A stretch of 64,000 nt of DNA, taken from Sediminibacterium sp. (GTDB taxonomy: Bacteria > Bacteroidota > Bacteroidia > Chitinophagales > Chitinophagaceae). Positions 16,979-27,104 of the stretch are shown piece after piece. The DNA is taken from assembly GCA_030158665.1 (NCBI GenBank), contig JAOASM010000027.1:1-64000 (forward strand), written 5' to 3'. A program made the translations under genes and the position numbers. Position 1 is the first letter of the stretch. Each line of letters opens with the position of its first letter. The notes under the pieces were generated by a model. The model was not told where the DNA came from. It saw only the letters and a program-made list of their open reading frames with translations, and searched no databases.

Positions 16979-19900
16979 TTAAAACCAAGATCCGTTGAAA
17001 GTGGCATCTCCGTTGGCATTGTTTTTTGCAGCTCTTCTTTTCACTTGTTTGTTATGAATCCAGGTGCTTACAAACATCAATGGAATGAATACAAAAGTTA
17101 AAGGAGGGATACCTAACATGCTAATCCACTTGCCACCAAATTGACGACGCATAGGGCGACGTAATCTTTCAGCAATTAAATACATGGCAGGAACAATAAA
17201 CAAAGTCATAAAGAAAGCAAAAGCCAATCCAAAGATAATGGTCCAGCTCAAAGGCTTCCAGAATGCAACGTTATCTCCACCAAAGAAAATATGAGGATTC
17301 AATTCGCTAAATAAAGTTACAAAGTTGATATTGAAACCTACTGCAATTGGAATGAAACCAAGTATCGCAGCCAATGCAGTTAACAATACAGGAATGATTC
17401 TTGTCTTACCTGCTTGAATCACGGCTTCTCTTGTTTTGTATCCACGGCTTCTTAATTCATCCGCGAACTCAATCACAAGGATACCGTTTTTAACAACGAT
17501 ACCAGCCAATCCAACAATACCAAGGCCTGTCATGATACCAGATACTTTCATACCTGTTAAAGCAAATCCTAACAATACACCAATGATACTGAATAGGATC
17601 TCCGTTAAGATAATCACAGACTTAGAGATAGAGTTAAACTGTAAAACCAAAGTAAACAAGATCAACATCAATGCAATGATCAAAGCTTTACCAAGGAACG
17701 CTACAGTTTCTAATTGCTGTTCGTTCTCACCTGTTTGCTTAACTGTCACACCATCTGCGATCCCTTTGTAATTCTCAATGTATTGCGCTATCACTGCATT
17801 CACAGCAGTAGGATTATATCCTTCGTTCATCAATACATTCGAGCGTAATTGAATTTGTCTTTTTTGATTCTTTCTTTTTACACTACCCAACGTGCTAGTT
17901 GGCTCTACTTTAACCAAAGAACTGATTGGAATATTTTTAACCATACCACCAGCAGCCATATCACGGAAAGACAAACGCATATTCAATAAGTCAACTAAAT
18001 TTTTACGTTGCATTTCCTCGTTACGCAGTTGGATTTTATATTCATCCTTACCATCTTTGATTTTAGAAACTTCTCTACCAAATAAGGCAGTACGAATTTG
18101 CATACCTACTTGAGCAGAAGAAACACCTTCACTTAAAGCACGCTCTCTATCAATCGTTAAGGTTAATTCAGGATTTTGTAAATCAACATCCATCTTTAAT
18201 TCTTCGATACCAGGAATCTGTGCTGCATCTAAATAGTTCTTTAAACCTACAGCCGTTTTGATTAACTTATCAAAATCATCTCCTTGAATTTCAATGTTCA
18301 CTGGAGGTTCTGTTGGCGGACCACTAGACTCTTGAGTCACTGTAATCTCTGCACCAGGTACGCCTTTCATTTCTTTACGAACTGCATCTAAATATGGTTT
18401 AGTAGAAACACCATGGCGTTTTTCAAATTCTACAAAGTTCACCTGGATACGACCCAACTCCGATCTAGTACTTCTATCACCCGTCATTGGATCGCCCGCA
18501 CCTACTGCGATATTCGAAATGGTAGACTCTACAATAGGATTCTTTTTGCCGTTGTCTGTTCCTAAAATTTTATTCACTCGAGCTTCTAGTACTTTAGTAA
18601 TAGAGTCAGTGTGTTTTACTTCTGTACCCACTGGTAATTTTAAGTAAACATATATTTGATTTGGATCTGCTTGAGGGAAAAACTCAATCCCTGTTCTGCC
18701 AGTACCAACACTAATACCAAATACGATAAAGGAGAAAATCAACAAGCCAAAAGTGGCAAACAATAATTTAACAGGTCTCCATCCGGTTAATGATCTTCTT
18801 AAAACACGCTCATATAAATCCATCATATTCGGTAAGGTGGTCTCTTGGAAATGCTTGATTGCAGCAGCAATAAAATATCTATTTGCTACAACTAAAAGCA
18901 TAAAGAAGATCAATAAGTTACCTAAGAAGGTTGCACCCATTAAATCTAATACCAAGCCGAAGCCAATTGGAATCCAAAAAGTCTTTTTCTTAAAGATGGC
19001 AGATTTTGGTTCAGTGCTATCATGCTCTTCGTGGTTCATGAAGTCAACCGCAAATACAGGGTTCATGATGAACGCTACTACCAATGAGGCAGCTAATGTA
19101 AAAATTAACATGGCAGGTAAGTAAACCATGAATTTACCAATGATACCAGGCCAGAACAACAATGGGAAGAAAGGAGCCAGTGTAGTCACCGTTCCAGCTA
19201 ATACTGGAATGAATACCTCACCCGCAGCCATCTTCGCTGAAGTAGTAGCAGTTAATTTTCCTTTTCCTTGAACAAAAATTCGGTGTGTGTTTTCAATCAC
19301 CACAATGGCGTCGTCTACAATGATACCCAATCCAAATAAGAGCGCAAACAATACCATGAAGTTCAATGTGATATTGCTACCAATTAATAAGTTACCTGCT
19401 GGTAAAAATACAAAGGCAACAAACATACTCAATGGCACAGATAAGGCCACAAAGAAGGCGTTGGTCACACCCATAAAGAACATCAATACAATCAATACCA
19501 ACACGAAACCTATCACAATTGAGTTCACTAACTCTGTGAAAGATGATCTAGTTTTAATACTTTGATCACCAGTGATAACTGTATTAAGGTCTTTTGGTAA
19601 ACTTGTTAATTTAGCTTCGTCTACAATTTTCTTTACAGCATCAGAAGTTTCAATCAAGTTCTCACCACTACGTTTAATGATATTTAAAGTCAATACGTTC
19701 TTGCCGTCTAAACGTGCATAGCTTTCGTTTTTCTTAACGGTATCAACAATCGTTGCTACATCTTTTAAATAAATAGGTGCTCCACTTGTGTTGCGAACAA
19801 TAATATTAGCAATATCATTGGCGCTTTTAAGTTGCCCTTTTAATTGAAGGTTACGTTGCATGGTACCTACTTCTAAAAGACCGCCTGACATATCTAAGTT

Positions 19901-20572
19901 CTCTCTTTGAATGGCATAAGTGATATCGTCAAATGTGATACCAGAACTTTGCATTCTGTAATTGTCCACATTCACTTGGAATTCACGTTCAGGCGCACCC
20001 ACTAAATCCACACGGTTTACTTGAGTGATGTTTTCTAATTTGTCTTTTAAATCATCTGCATATTTCTTCAATTGAACCGAACTGTAATTGCCACTGATAT
20101 TGACATACATAATCGGTTGCTCACTAAAGTTCACTTCAATCACACGAGGCTCTTGCGTTAAGTCGTTAGGTAAGTCACCTTTCGCTTTATCTACCGCATC
20201 TTTTACTTTTTGTAAAGCCACATCAGGCTTCACGCTTGTATTAAATTCTACGGTGATGGCAGAGAAGTCCTGTTGAGACACAGAAGTGAATTTGTTGATC
20301 TTCACTCCAGTAATGCCTTTGATTTGTTTTTCGATTGGACGTGTCACTAAGTTTTCAATATCCTTCGGAGAGTTACCTACATAGATCGTTTGAACATACA
20401 TAGTAGGAATAACAATTTCCGGAAATTGTTCCTTAGGGAGAGTCAAGAATTGGTAGATACCACCAAGACTAATAAACAACATCACTAAGTAGATAGATGT
20501 TTTGTTGGTGATACTCCAAGAAGTAGGTTTAAATTCTTTAAACTTTTCTTTTATATTATTAAGTGTCGACAT
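16979..20572 (-). CDS. RND-family efflux permease (AcrB/HAE1-like)
   Basis: This 1197-aa inner-membrane pump has the RND architecture: a first transmembrane helix near residue 30, two large periplasmic loops, and two membrane halves with segments such as NFMVLFALLFGLGIIVDDAIVVIENT and MTGLGIVGLAGIVVKNGILVIEF. It would export drugs or other small molecules using the proton gradient. It is somewhat longer than typical AcrB (~1050 aa). Much of the extra length is an additional hydrophobic stretch around residues 520-560 and a basic C-terminal tail. It is the last gene of the tetR-tolC-MFP-RND operon. Confidence 0.93.
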   Translation of the reverse strand: MSTLNNIKEKFKEFKPTSWSITNKTSIYLVMLFISLGGIYQFLTLPKEQFPEIVIPTMYVQTIYVGNSPKDIENLVTRPIEKQIKGITGVKINKFTSVSQQDFSAITVEFNTSVKPDVALQKVKDAVDKAKGDLPNDLTQEPRVIEVNFSEQPIMYVNISGNYSSVQLKKYADDLKDKLENITQVNRVDLVGAPEREFQVNVDNYRMQSSGITFDDITYAIQRENLDMSGGLLEVGTMQRNLQLKGQLKSANDIANIIVRNTSGAPIYLKDVATIVDTVKKNESYARLDGKNVLTLNIIKRSGENLIETSDAVKKIVDEAKLTSLPKDLNTVITGDQSIKTRSSFTELVNSIVIGFVLVLIVLMFFMGVTNAFFVALSVPLSMFVAFVFLPAGNLLIGSNITLNFMVLFALLFGLGIIVDDAIVVIENTHRIFVQGKGKLTATTSAKMAAGEVFIPVLAGTVTTLAPFFPLLFWPGIIGKFMVYLPAMLIFTLAASLVVAFIMNPVFAVDFMNHEEHDSTEPKSAIFKKKTFWIPIGFGLVLDLMGATFLGNLLIFFMLLVVANRYFIAAAIKHFQETTLPNMMDLYERVLRRSLTGWRPVKLLFATFGLLIFSFIVFGISVGTGRTGIEFFPQADPNQIYVYLKLPVGTEVKHTDSITKVLEARVNKILGTDNGKKNPIVESTISNIAVGAGDPMTGDRSTRSELGRIQVNFVEFEKRHGVSTKPYLDAVRKEMKGVPGAEITVTQESSGPPTEPPVNIEIQGDDFDKLIKTAVGLKNYLDAAQIPGIEELKMDVDLQNPELTLTIDRERALSEGVSSAQVGMQIRTALFGREVSKIKDGKDEYKIQLRNEEMQRKNLVDLLNMRLSFRDMAAGGMVKNIPISSLVKVEPTSTLGSVKRKNQKRQIQLRSNVLMNEGYNPTAVNAVIAQYIENYKGIADGVTVKQTGENEQQLETVAFLGKALIIALMLILFTLVLQFNSISKSVIILTEILFSIIGVLLGFALTGMKVSGIMTGLGIVGLAGIVVKNGILVIEFADELRSRGYKTREAVIQAGKTRIIPVLLTALAAILGFIPIAVGFNINFVTLFSELNPHIFFGGDNVAFWKPLSWTIIFGLAFAFFMTLFIVPAMYLIAERLRRPMRRQFGGKWISMLGIPPLTFVFIPLMFVSTWIHNKQVKRRAAKNNANGDATFNGSWF

Positions 20573-20596
20573 ATGGATCGATTAAGCTGTTTTAAA

Positions 20597-21775
20597 TTAT
20601 TGAATGGTTGTGGTGATCAATTGACCATCGTAGATAGACTGATAGCCTTCTGTGATCAAGATCTCGCCAGCTGCTAAACCGCCAAGTACTTCGATATTGT
20701 TACCATAAAATTCACCAGTTGAAACCATTTTCTTACGAGCAATCATTTTTCCGCCTTCTACTACAGCTACATAAACAAATTTTCCTTTCTCGTCATTTTG
20801 TAATAAGTTAACAGGGATGCTAATTGCATCTTTCTTTTCGTAGTCTTTAATTTTAACTTGAGCCAATAAGTTGGGTCTAAAGTTTTTGTCCATAGGCAAC
20901 TTAGATTCAATAAAGAAGCTTCTGCTTAATGGATCAATCACATTACCCAACACATTTATTTTGTTGTTGATGGTCTTTTGGATATCAGGGAAGGTTAAAG
21001 TTAATTCTGTACCCACTTTCACTTTGCCAGCATAGTTTTCTGGAACTTGAGCAGTAAGTTTAAGTTTAGTGGTGTTCACGATTTTGATTTGACCAGGACC
21101 CATGAACAATTCACCCACTTTCACATTCACTTCCTCTGCCACACCATCTACATCACTATAGATGCTTGTAAATGCCAATTGGTCTTTTACCATACCAAGC
21201 TGCTCATTTGCTGCTCTTAATTGGCTAGCCAATGCATCTGCATTTGTTTTAGCAGTCATCAATTGAATTTCGCTTCCAATGTTTTGTTCCCAAAGATTCT
21301 TCTGTTTTTCATAAACAGATTTTGCTAAAGCAGCTTGAGATTTTAAAGTCTCAATATTTTGAGCAGCAGCTGCAGCACTTTGCTTAATTAAAGTGTTGTC
21401 TAATTGTAATAATAATTGACCTTTTCTAACATTGTCACCTCTTTTAATATAGATGGCTCTTACTTGACCACCACCAGCACGAGGCGTAATAAAAGAAACG
21501 CTTTCAGATTCAACCTTACCTTGAAGTTCGATAAAATGTGTAAAGGTTTCAGTTTGGATGGTATCTGTTGCTACTAATATTGCTTTAGCTGCAGCGGCAC
21601 CACCTGCTTTTTCTAGCTCTTTCTCCAACGCTACTATTTGAGCATTTAGTTCGAGCGCTTGCTTTTTTAAGCTTGCTAAAGATTTTTGTTTTGCTTCTAT
21701 AGCGTTGTCGCCACCGCCACAGGCAGTTGCTAGAACTAGTAAGCTAAGGGTAAAAAATGTTGCTATTGATTTCAT
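20597..21775 (-). CDS. RND periplasmic adaptor (MFP/HlyD family), lipoprotein
   Basis: The 392-aa membrane fusion protein links the RND pump to the outer-membrane channel. A lipobox (VLATAC, Cys19) shows it is a lipoprotein. A predicted coiled coil (AKQKSLASLKKQALELNAQIVALEKELEK, residues about 28-56) follows. The split lipoyl domain includes PRAGGGQVRAIYIKRGDNVRKGQLLLQLD, with a helical hairpin around 125-195. It lies 24 bp upstream of the RND gene and 42 bp downstream of tolC. Confidence 0.92.
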   Translation of the reverse strand: MKSIATFFTLSLLVLATACGGGDNAIEAKQKSLASLKKQALELNAQIVALEKELEKAGGAAAAKAILVATDTIQTETFTHFIELQGKVESESVSFITPRAGGGQVRAIYIKRGDNVRKGQLLLQLDNTLIKQSAAAAAQNIETLKSQAALAKSVYEKQKNLWEQNIGSEIQLMTAKTNADALASQLRAANEQLGMVKDQLAFTSIYSDVDGVAEEVNVKVGELFMGPGQIKIVNTTKLKLTAQVPENYAGKVKVGTELTLTFPDIQKTINNKINVLGNVIDPLSRSFFIESKLPMDKNFRPNLLAQVKIKDYEKKDAISIPVNLLQNDEKGKFVYVAVVEGGKMIARKKMVSTGEFYGNNIEVLGGLAAGEILITEGYQSIYDGQLITTTIQ

Positions 21776-21817
21776 TGTATCTATTTTATATGATTGTTGT
21801 ATTGTTTATTATATTGA

Positions 21818-23155
21818 TTATAGTTTACCGCTTGCTTTTAATAAATCTACTTTAGCAATTAAGGCAGCGTAAAGAGCGTTCATAAAATTATTTTGCGCAG
21901 CTACTAGGTCGGCCTGAGCAGCAGAGATTTCGGTATTGGAGCCAGTGCCAGCTTCGAATTTCTTTTTAGTTTGACTATACACGTTTTCTGCCAATTGCAT
22001 GTTCTTCTTTTGAAAGTTAACTGTTGCAACAGAAGACATGTAGTTCAACTTAGCTTGACTGATCTCGTTGTCAATATTGTTTTTCATTGCAGACAATTGA
22101 TTGTCTACTTGCTCTAATTCTAATTTCGCACGTTTGATTTTAGCAACGGTAGATAAGCCATTGAAAATAGGCAGGTTGATGTTTAAGCCAATTAAAGAAG
22201 TCTTAAACCAGTTGCCGTTATTGTTATCAAAAAAGTCGAATTTGGTTCTTTGTGCATTCTTAGTATAAGAGCCATTGATGCTGATGGTTGGTAAGTAACT
22301 TAACTGGTAGCGCTTTACATTAAACTGACTCATCTTTTTCACTGTGGTTAGGTATTGAAAATCCTTACGTACACCATATTGAAAATCATCTTCAAAAAGC
22401 ACCTCTGTGCTTAAACTAGATTCATTGATTACGTCTGTTAATACTAAGCTGTCTTTGATCGGCATACCCATTAACATTTTCAAACCCATAAAACCAATCG
22501 TTACGCTGTTGTTGGCTTTTAACTTTTCAGTTTGAAGGTTGTTCAATTGAACGTTGACTTTGTCTACGTCTAATTTTTCAGCAAAACCATTTTTGTACAT
22601 TGCTGCAGCATCGTTCGCTAATTTTTGAAGACGCTCAATGTTAGCATCTAAAATGTTTAGCTGTGTTTTACTTGCAGATAATTGGTAGTAAATTTTATAA
22701 ATATTTGCTTTAATGTTTTCTTCAGTCAATGCTGCATTCTTCTTTTTCCAGTCTAGTGAAGTAGCTCTAGCTTGTAAAGCAATGAATACCTGACCATCAA
22801 ATAAAAGCTGATTGAAGTTAGCCCCATAAGTACTATTGTATTTTGTACCAAACTGAACAGGGATAAAGGTTCCAGCAGCACCACCAAATATTTGACCAGG
22901 TAATAAAGAAGTTGGGATGGTCAAGAAATTGGTTCCACTAAGACTAGAGTTAATGGTAGGCAATGCAGCTGCAGCTATTTCTCTATTGGTTTGTGTTTGA
23001 ATGTCAATGTCAAGTAAAGCATTTTTTACTTGTACATTATTTTTTTGCGCATAACTCACTGCGTCTGCAAGTGAAAATGCATGCACTGTTTTTTGTTCCT
23101 GCGCTTGAGCTGCAGTAGCAAATAGTGCTGTTACAATAACGATGATTTTTTTCAT
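21818..23155 (-). CDS. TolC-family outer-membrane channel of the RND pump
   Basis: This 445-aa protein has a signal peptide (ending near AAQAQ, residue 19) and the outer-membrane efflux domain repeats. The first begins HAFSLADAVSYAQKNNVQVKNALLDIDI; the second ends with KKKFEAGTGSNTEISAAQADLVAAQNNF. It provides the outer-membrane exit channel for the pump encoded downstream. It starts 8 bp after the tetR stop and is the second gene of the operon. Confidence 0.92.
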   Translation of the reverse strand: MKKIIVIVTALFATAAQAQEQKTVHAFSLADAVSYAQKNNVQVKNALLDIDIQTQTNREIAAAALPTINSSLSGTNFLTIPTSLLPGQIFGGAAGTFIPVQFGTKYNSTYGANFNQLLFDGQVFIALQARATSLDWKKKNAALTEENIKANIYKIYYQLSASKTQLNILDANIERLQKLANDAAAMYKNGFAEKLDVDKVNVQLNNLQTEKLKANNSVTIGFMGLKMLMGMPIKDSLVLTDVINESSLSTEVLFEDDFQYGVRKDFQYLTTVKKMSQFNVKRYQLSYLPTISINGSYTKNAQRTKFDFFDNNNGNWFKTSLIGLNINLPIFNGLSTVAKIKRAKLELEQVDNQLSAMKNNIDNEISQAKLNYMSSVATVNFQKKNMQLAENVYSQTKKKFEAGTGSNTEISAAQADLVAAQNNFMNALYAALIAKVDLLKASGKL

Positions 23156-23163
23156 TGGAATAT

Positions 23164-23775
23164 TTAGATTGCTTGTTTACTTAATTGTTTGTATTGGTCC
23201 ATTAGCTCATATCCTTTAACGGTCATCAAGCCAAAAACAAAATGTTCCATCAGTTGTGTGTGCACTTTGATAGGATCAAATTTGGATAAGGGATACACAT
23301 GAAGATTGAATGGAATAAAAATGGTCTCTAATCTGAACTTAGAAAGGATATCTACTTCAAGGTCACTTCTATAATAACCTTGTTCGATTCCTTTAATGAT
23401 ATTTTGTTTGATGAGCGTAAAGAAAAAATCTTCTTTATGATTCTTAATAATATCAAATGCAGAAGGAAAATATTTTTCCAACTCCATCATGGTACCAGGG
23501 TTCATGGTTTTTGCCATTTCTTTCATGGTTTCCATCATCAAAAACATTTCGTGAATTGCATTCTCTGCTTTCGACTCACAGTTATGGCATAAATGTTGGT
23601 GATTTTTAAGTTCAAAGCCAACAACAGCCCTTACTAGGTCATCTTTGTCCTTATAGTAATGATAAATGGTCTTTTTGCTGATCCCCAAATGGGTAGCCAA
23701 TTCGTCCATTGTAACCTGTCGAATGCCAGATTGAAACATTAAGTCTCTTGCTTTTAATAATATTCTGTCTTGCAT
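23164..23775 (-). CDS. TetR/AcrR-family transcriptional regulator
   Basis: The 203-aa protein has an N-terminal helix-turn-helix typical of TetR repressors (RQVTMDELATHLGISKKTIYHYYKDKDDLV, residues about 19-48) and a helical ligand-binding domain behind it. As first gene of the tetR-tolC-MFP-RND operon, it most likely represses its own promoter until a pump substrate binds. A dyad operator overlaps the promoter directly upstream, which supports autorepression. Confidence 0.93.
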   Translation of the reverse strand: MQDRILLKARDLMFQSGIRQVTMDELATHLGISKKTIYHYYKDKDDLVRAVVGFELKNHQHLCHNCESKAENAIHEMFLMMETMKEMAKTMNPGTMMELEKYFPSAFDIIKNHKEDFFFTLIKQNIIKGIEQGYYRSDLEVDILSKFRLETIFIPFNLHVYPLSKFDPIKVHTQLMEHFVFGLMTVKGYELMDQYKQLSKQAI

Positions 23776-23792
23776 AGGTTCTATTGAGGGCG

Positions 23793-23829
23793 CAAAACTA
23801 AGGAAACTTATTGCGTTTTCAAAGTTTCC
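23793..23829 (-). promoter_or_regulatory. tetR-efflux operon promoter with overlapping operator dyad
   Basis: On the minus strand, TTTG (23823-23820) is separated by 19 nt from TAGTTTTG (23800-23793), an excellent match to the Bacteroidota -33/-7 promoter. An inverted repeat GGAAACTT (23802-23809) / AAGTTTCC (23822-23829) with a 12-nt spacer covers the -33 box and the spacer. This is the expected position for a TetR repressor site. Confidence 0.75.
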
Positions 23830-23899
23830 ATCATGAAAAATTTAATAATTTATGATAAATGGCAAAAATGAGTGAAATTTGAAGCTAAATCAGTACAAA

Positions 23900-24571
23900 A
23901 TGCCCAGTTTAAGGCAAAAATTAAGGAGAAAACAGATTTTGGGCTTTTTGGCTCAATTATTCTTTCAGGGGGTAGTCGTGTTGGCGCCCATTGGTGTGAC
24001 GGTTTGGGTGGTAGTGAGTTTATTTAACTGGGTGGACAATTTTTTACCCAATTTATTGAATGTATTATTTCCGGTTCAGTTTGCCGAAGTAAACGGGCAA
24101 ATTCCAAAAGTAACAGGATTGGGTTTTTTAGTAGCCATTACATTGGTATTAATTGTGGGATGGTTGTCTTCTTTATTTTTTGTAGAAAGGTTGGTATCTA
24201 TATTTGATAAAGTCTTGGAAAAAACACCAGGCATTAAAATCATTTACTCATCGGTAAAAGATTTCTTAGAAGCTTTTGCAGGAAATAAGAAAAAATTTGA
24301 TCAACCCATTTTAGTGAATGTAGATGCCACAGATGTTTGGCGAATCGGATTTATTACACAAAACGATAGTGCACATTTTGGATTGGTAGATTTTGTTACA
24401 GTATATGTACCACACTCTTATGCAATATCCGGTATTACCTATATTGTTGCACCAACTAGAATTAAAAAATTACCAAAAGGTATTGGTGCTGCAGAAGCCA
24501 TGAAGTACGTGGTTTCTGGAGGAGTCACAACAATGGATGAGAATGATGAAGAGCCATTGGTTAATCTATAA
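23900..24571 (+). CDS. DUF502 family membrane protein
   Basis: From the ATG at 23900 (MPSLRQKLRRK) the protein is 223 aa; the track begins seven codons earlier at a TTG. It has two strong transmembrane segments (about residues 20-45, VVVLAPIGVTVWVVVSLF, and 75-100, LGFLVAITLVLIVGWLSSLFF). A cytoplasmic domain with EKTPGIKIIYSSVKDFLEAF and VYVPHSYAISGITYIV follows. These are hallmarks of DUF502, a widespread family of unknown function. serC follows after 11 bp, so the two may share a transcript. Confidence 0.87.
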   Translation: MPSLRQKLRRKQILGFLAQLFFQGVVVLAPIGVTVWVVVSLFNWVDNFLPNLLNVLFPVQFAEVNGQIPKVTGLGFLVAITLVLIVGWLSSLFFVERLVSIFDKVLEKTPGIKIIYSSVKDFLEAFAGNKKKFDQPILVNVDATDVWRIGFITQNDSAHFGLVDFVTVYVPHSYAISGITYIVAPTRIKKLPKGIGAAEAMKYVVSGGVTTMDENDEEPLVNL

Positions 24572-24582
24572 ATCTTTTCTTT

Positions 24583-25638
24583 ATGCAATTACACAATTTC
24601 AATTCTGGACCTTCTATCTTACCCAAAGAAGTGTTGGATGGCGCTGCTGCAGCGATTCATAATTTTAATGGAACAGAATTATCAATTTTAGAGATAGGAC
24701 ACAGAACTGAACATTTTGTTGCAGTAGTAGAAGAGGCAAAACAAATCGTAAAAAGATTGATGGGATTAGGGGATGATTATGAAGTATTGTTTTTACAAGG
24801 AGGTGCTACCATGCAGTTTATGCAAGTGCCTATGAACTTATTGGATGAAAATGGATTAGCAGCCATTTGTGACAATGGCGTATGGGGACACAAGGCGGTT
24901 AAAGAGGCACAAATATTTGGCCCAGTAAAAGTGGTATCAGATACCACTGCAGATAAACACACGTATATTAATAAGGCAATTGAGTTACCAGCCAATACTA
25001 GTTATTTGCATATTACAACCAATAACACAGTCGAGGGAACGCAATGGCATCAATATCCTCAGGTCAATGTGCCGTTGGTGGGCGACATGAGTTCGGATAT
25101 CTTTTGCAGACCTACTCCATTTCATCAGTTCGATTTAATCTATGCTGGAGCGCAAAAAAATATGGGTGCGGCAGGTGTAACAATGGTGGTTGTTAAAAAA
25201 GCCATTTTAGGAAAAACGACTAGACAAATACCAGCTATTCTTGATTATCAAAAACATATTGAGGCGGGATCTTTATTAAATACACCACCCGTTTTTTCTA
25301 TTTATGTGAGCTTATTAACTTTAAGATGGATTGAAAAAGAAGGTGGATTGGCAGAGATGGAAAAACGAAATACCGCTAAAGCAAATTTGTTATATACCAC
25401 AATTGATGCATCAGAAAATTTTTATTGTCCCATTGCAAAAGAAGACAGAAGTATCATGAATGCAGTTTTCTTTTTAAAAGATCAAAATAGAGAAGCAGCA
25501 TTTTTAGCATTGTGTAAAGAAAAAGGAATGATTGGTGTGAAAGGATATAGAACCGTTGGAGGTATTAGAGTTAGTATGTACAATGCGATGCCTCTATCAA
25601 GTGTTGAAGCTTTTTGCGCATTGATCAAGTCTTTTTAA
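24583..25638 (+). CDS. serC: Phosphoserine aminotransferase
   Basis: The 351-aa PLP enzyme converts 3-phosphohydroxypyruvate and glutamate to phosphoserine in serine synthesis. It can also serve pyridoxal synthesis. NFNSGPSILPKEVL opens the protein, FLQGGATMQF follows, and the PLP lysine lies in YAGAQKNMGAAG (Lys192). The C-terminal motif GIRVSMYNAMP is typical. DUF1015 follows after 95 bp; serA, which I recall as a common neighbour in this phylum, is not present here. Confidence 0.96.
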   Translation: MQLHNFNSGPSILPKEVLDGAAAAIHNFNGTELSILEIGHRTEHFVAVVEEAKQIVKRLMGLGDDYEVLFLQGGATMQFMQVPMNLLDENGLAAICDNGVWGHKAVKEAQIFGPVKVVSDTTADKHTYINKAIELPANTSYLHITTNNTVEGTQWHQYPQVNVPLVGDMSSDIFCRPTPFHQFDLIYAGAQKNMGAAGVTMVVVKKAILGKTTRQIPAILDYQKHIEAGSLLNTPPVFSIYVSLLTLRWIEKEGGLAEMEKRNTAKANLLYTTIDASENFYCPIAKEDRSIMNAVFFLKDQNREAAFLALCKEKGMIGVKGYRTVGGIRVSMYNAMPLSSVEAFCALIKSF

Positions 25639-25733
25639 TCAACATACTAATCGCTTCGTTAAAGAAAAATATTTTAACGAATCAATTGCATTCAAGTAGA
25701 TAATATTCGACAAAATGAACGATATTTGCCCTC

Positions 25734-26975
25734 ATGGCAAAAATTAGTCCCTTTGAAGCATTGCGTCCTCAGCCACAATTAGCGAAGCAAGTTGCAAGTA
25801 AACCTTACGATGTTTTAAATAGTGCAGAAGCAAAAGCTGAAGCTGTTGGAAACGCATTTTCTTTTTTACATATCACCAAGAGTGAAATTGATTTACCAGA
25901 AACGGTAGACATACATAGTCAACAAGTATATGATATTGCATTAGATAATTTAAATGCATTCATGCAAAGAGATGTTTTGTTTAAAGAATCAAAACCTTGT
26001 TATTATATCTATCAATTAATCATGGACGGCCGCGCACAAACCGGACTGGTATGTGTTAGTAGTGTGGATGATTATGAAAATGGGATCATTAAAAAACATG
26101 AGTTTACACGTCCAGAAAAAGAGCAGGACAGAATCAATCATATCAAGACAACTGGCGCACAGACGGGTAATGTCTTTTTAGCCTACCGCAATCAAGCCTC
26201 CATTGATACCTTGATAGAAAAATGGAAGACGACTAAAAATGCAGTCTATGATTTTACTGCAGAGGATGGCATACAACATACCGTTTGGGCAGTGAGCGAT
26301 ACAGATACCATTGCACAAATTACCCATTTGTTTGAGACAGAAGTGCCATGCACTTATATCGCGGATGGTCATCACCGCGCGGCATCAGCAGCAAAAGTGA
26401 GAAAAGCGATTGGTAAAGAAAATACGAAGGCAGATTATTTTTTAACCACCTTATTTCCATCCAGCCAATTGGCGATCATGGACTATAATAGAGTGGTGAA
26501 AGATTTGAATGGACACGAAGCTTCGGCGTTCTTAACTGCACTAGCTGAAGATTTTGATGTTCAAACGATGGATAACGCATTTAAGCCAGACGCTTTACAT
26601 CGTTTTGGTTTATACATGAATCATCAATGGTATGCATTGACTGCAAAACCAGGCACTTATAATGATGCAGATCCAATTGGTGTTTTAGATGTGACGATAT
26701 TATCTAATAATATCTTAGACAAATTATTAGGCATCAAAGACCAACGCGTAGATAAAAGAATTGACTTTGTCGGCGGTATTCGTGGTATGGAAGCACTAGA
26801 AGCAAGGGTGAATAGCGGAGAAATGGCATTGGCAATTAGTTTATATCCAGTTACAATCGACCAGTTATTCAATATTGCAGATGCAGGGGAAGTCATGCCA
26901 CCAAAAAGCACCTGGTTTGAACCAAAATTAAGAGACGGATTGTTGACGCATTTAATTTACGATTCAAATAATTAG
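25734..26975 (+). CDS. DUF1015 family protein
   Basis: This 413-aa protein matches DUF1015 (also called SpyM3-like), which starts with ISPFEALRPQP and carries VASKPYDVLNSAEA, HEFTRPEKEQDRINH and YIADGHHRAASA. Its enzymatic role is not established, but the gene very often neighbours serC/serA, suggesting a link to serine or phosphoserine metabolism. No signal peptide is seen. A strong terminator follows. Confidence 0.9.
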   Translation: MAKISPFEALRPQPQLAKQVASKPYDVLNSAEAKAEAVGNAFSFLHITKSEIDLPETVDIHSQQVYDIALDNLNAFMQRDVLFKESKPCYYIYQLIMDGRAQTGLVCVSSVDDYENGIIKKHEFTRPEKEQDRINHIKTTGAQTGNVFLAYRNQASIDTLIEKWKTTKNAVYDFTAEDGIQHTVWAVSDTDTIAQITHLFETEVPCTYIADGHHRAASAAKVRKAIGKENTKADYFLTTLFPSSQLAIMDYNRVVKDLNGHEASAFLTALAEDFDVQTMDNAFKPDALHRFGLYMNHQWYALTAKPGTYNDADPIGVLDVTILSNNILDKLLGIKDQRVDKRIDFVGGIRGMEALEARVNSGEMALAISLYPVTIDQLFNIADAGEVMPPKSTWFEPKLRDGLLTHLIYDSNN

Positions 26976-27048
26976 GCCATAAAAAATAAAACTTTTGAAT
27001 TCTTTTTTTAAAAATTCAATCAAAGTCTAAAATCTATATTTCCTTTCT

Positions 27049-27076
27049 AAAACCAGTCATTTGACTGGTTTTTTTT
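27049..27076 (+). terminator. Terminator after the DUF1015 gene
   Basis: AAAACCAGTCA (27049-27059) pairs perfectly with TGACTGGTTTT (27062-27072), followed by TTTT. It lies 73 bp past the DUF1015 stop. The track start of the next ORF (27075) falls inside this terminator, which argues for the downstream ATG. Confidence 0.92.
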
Positions 27077-27104
27077 GTATTTTGTTGGACAATTTGCTTG
27101 CCTT

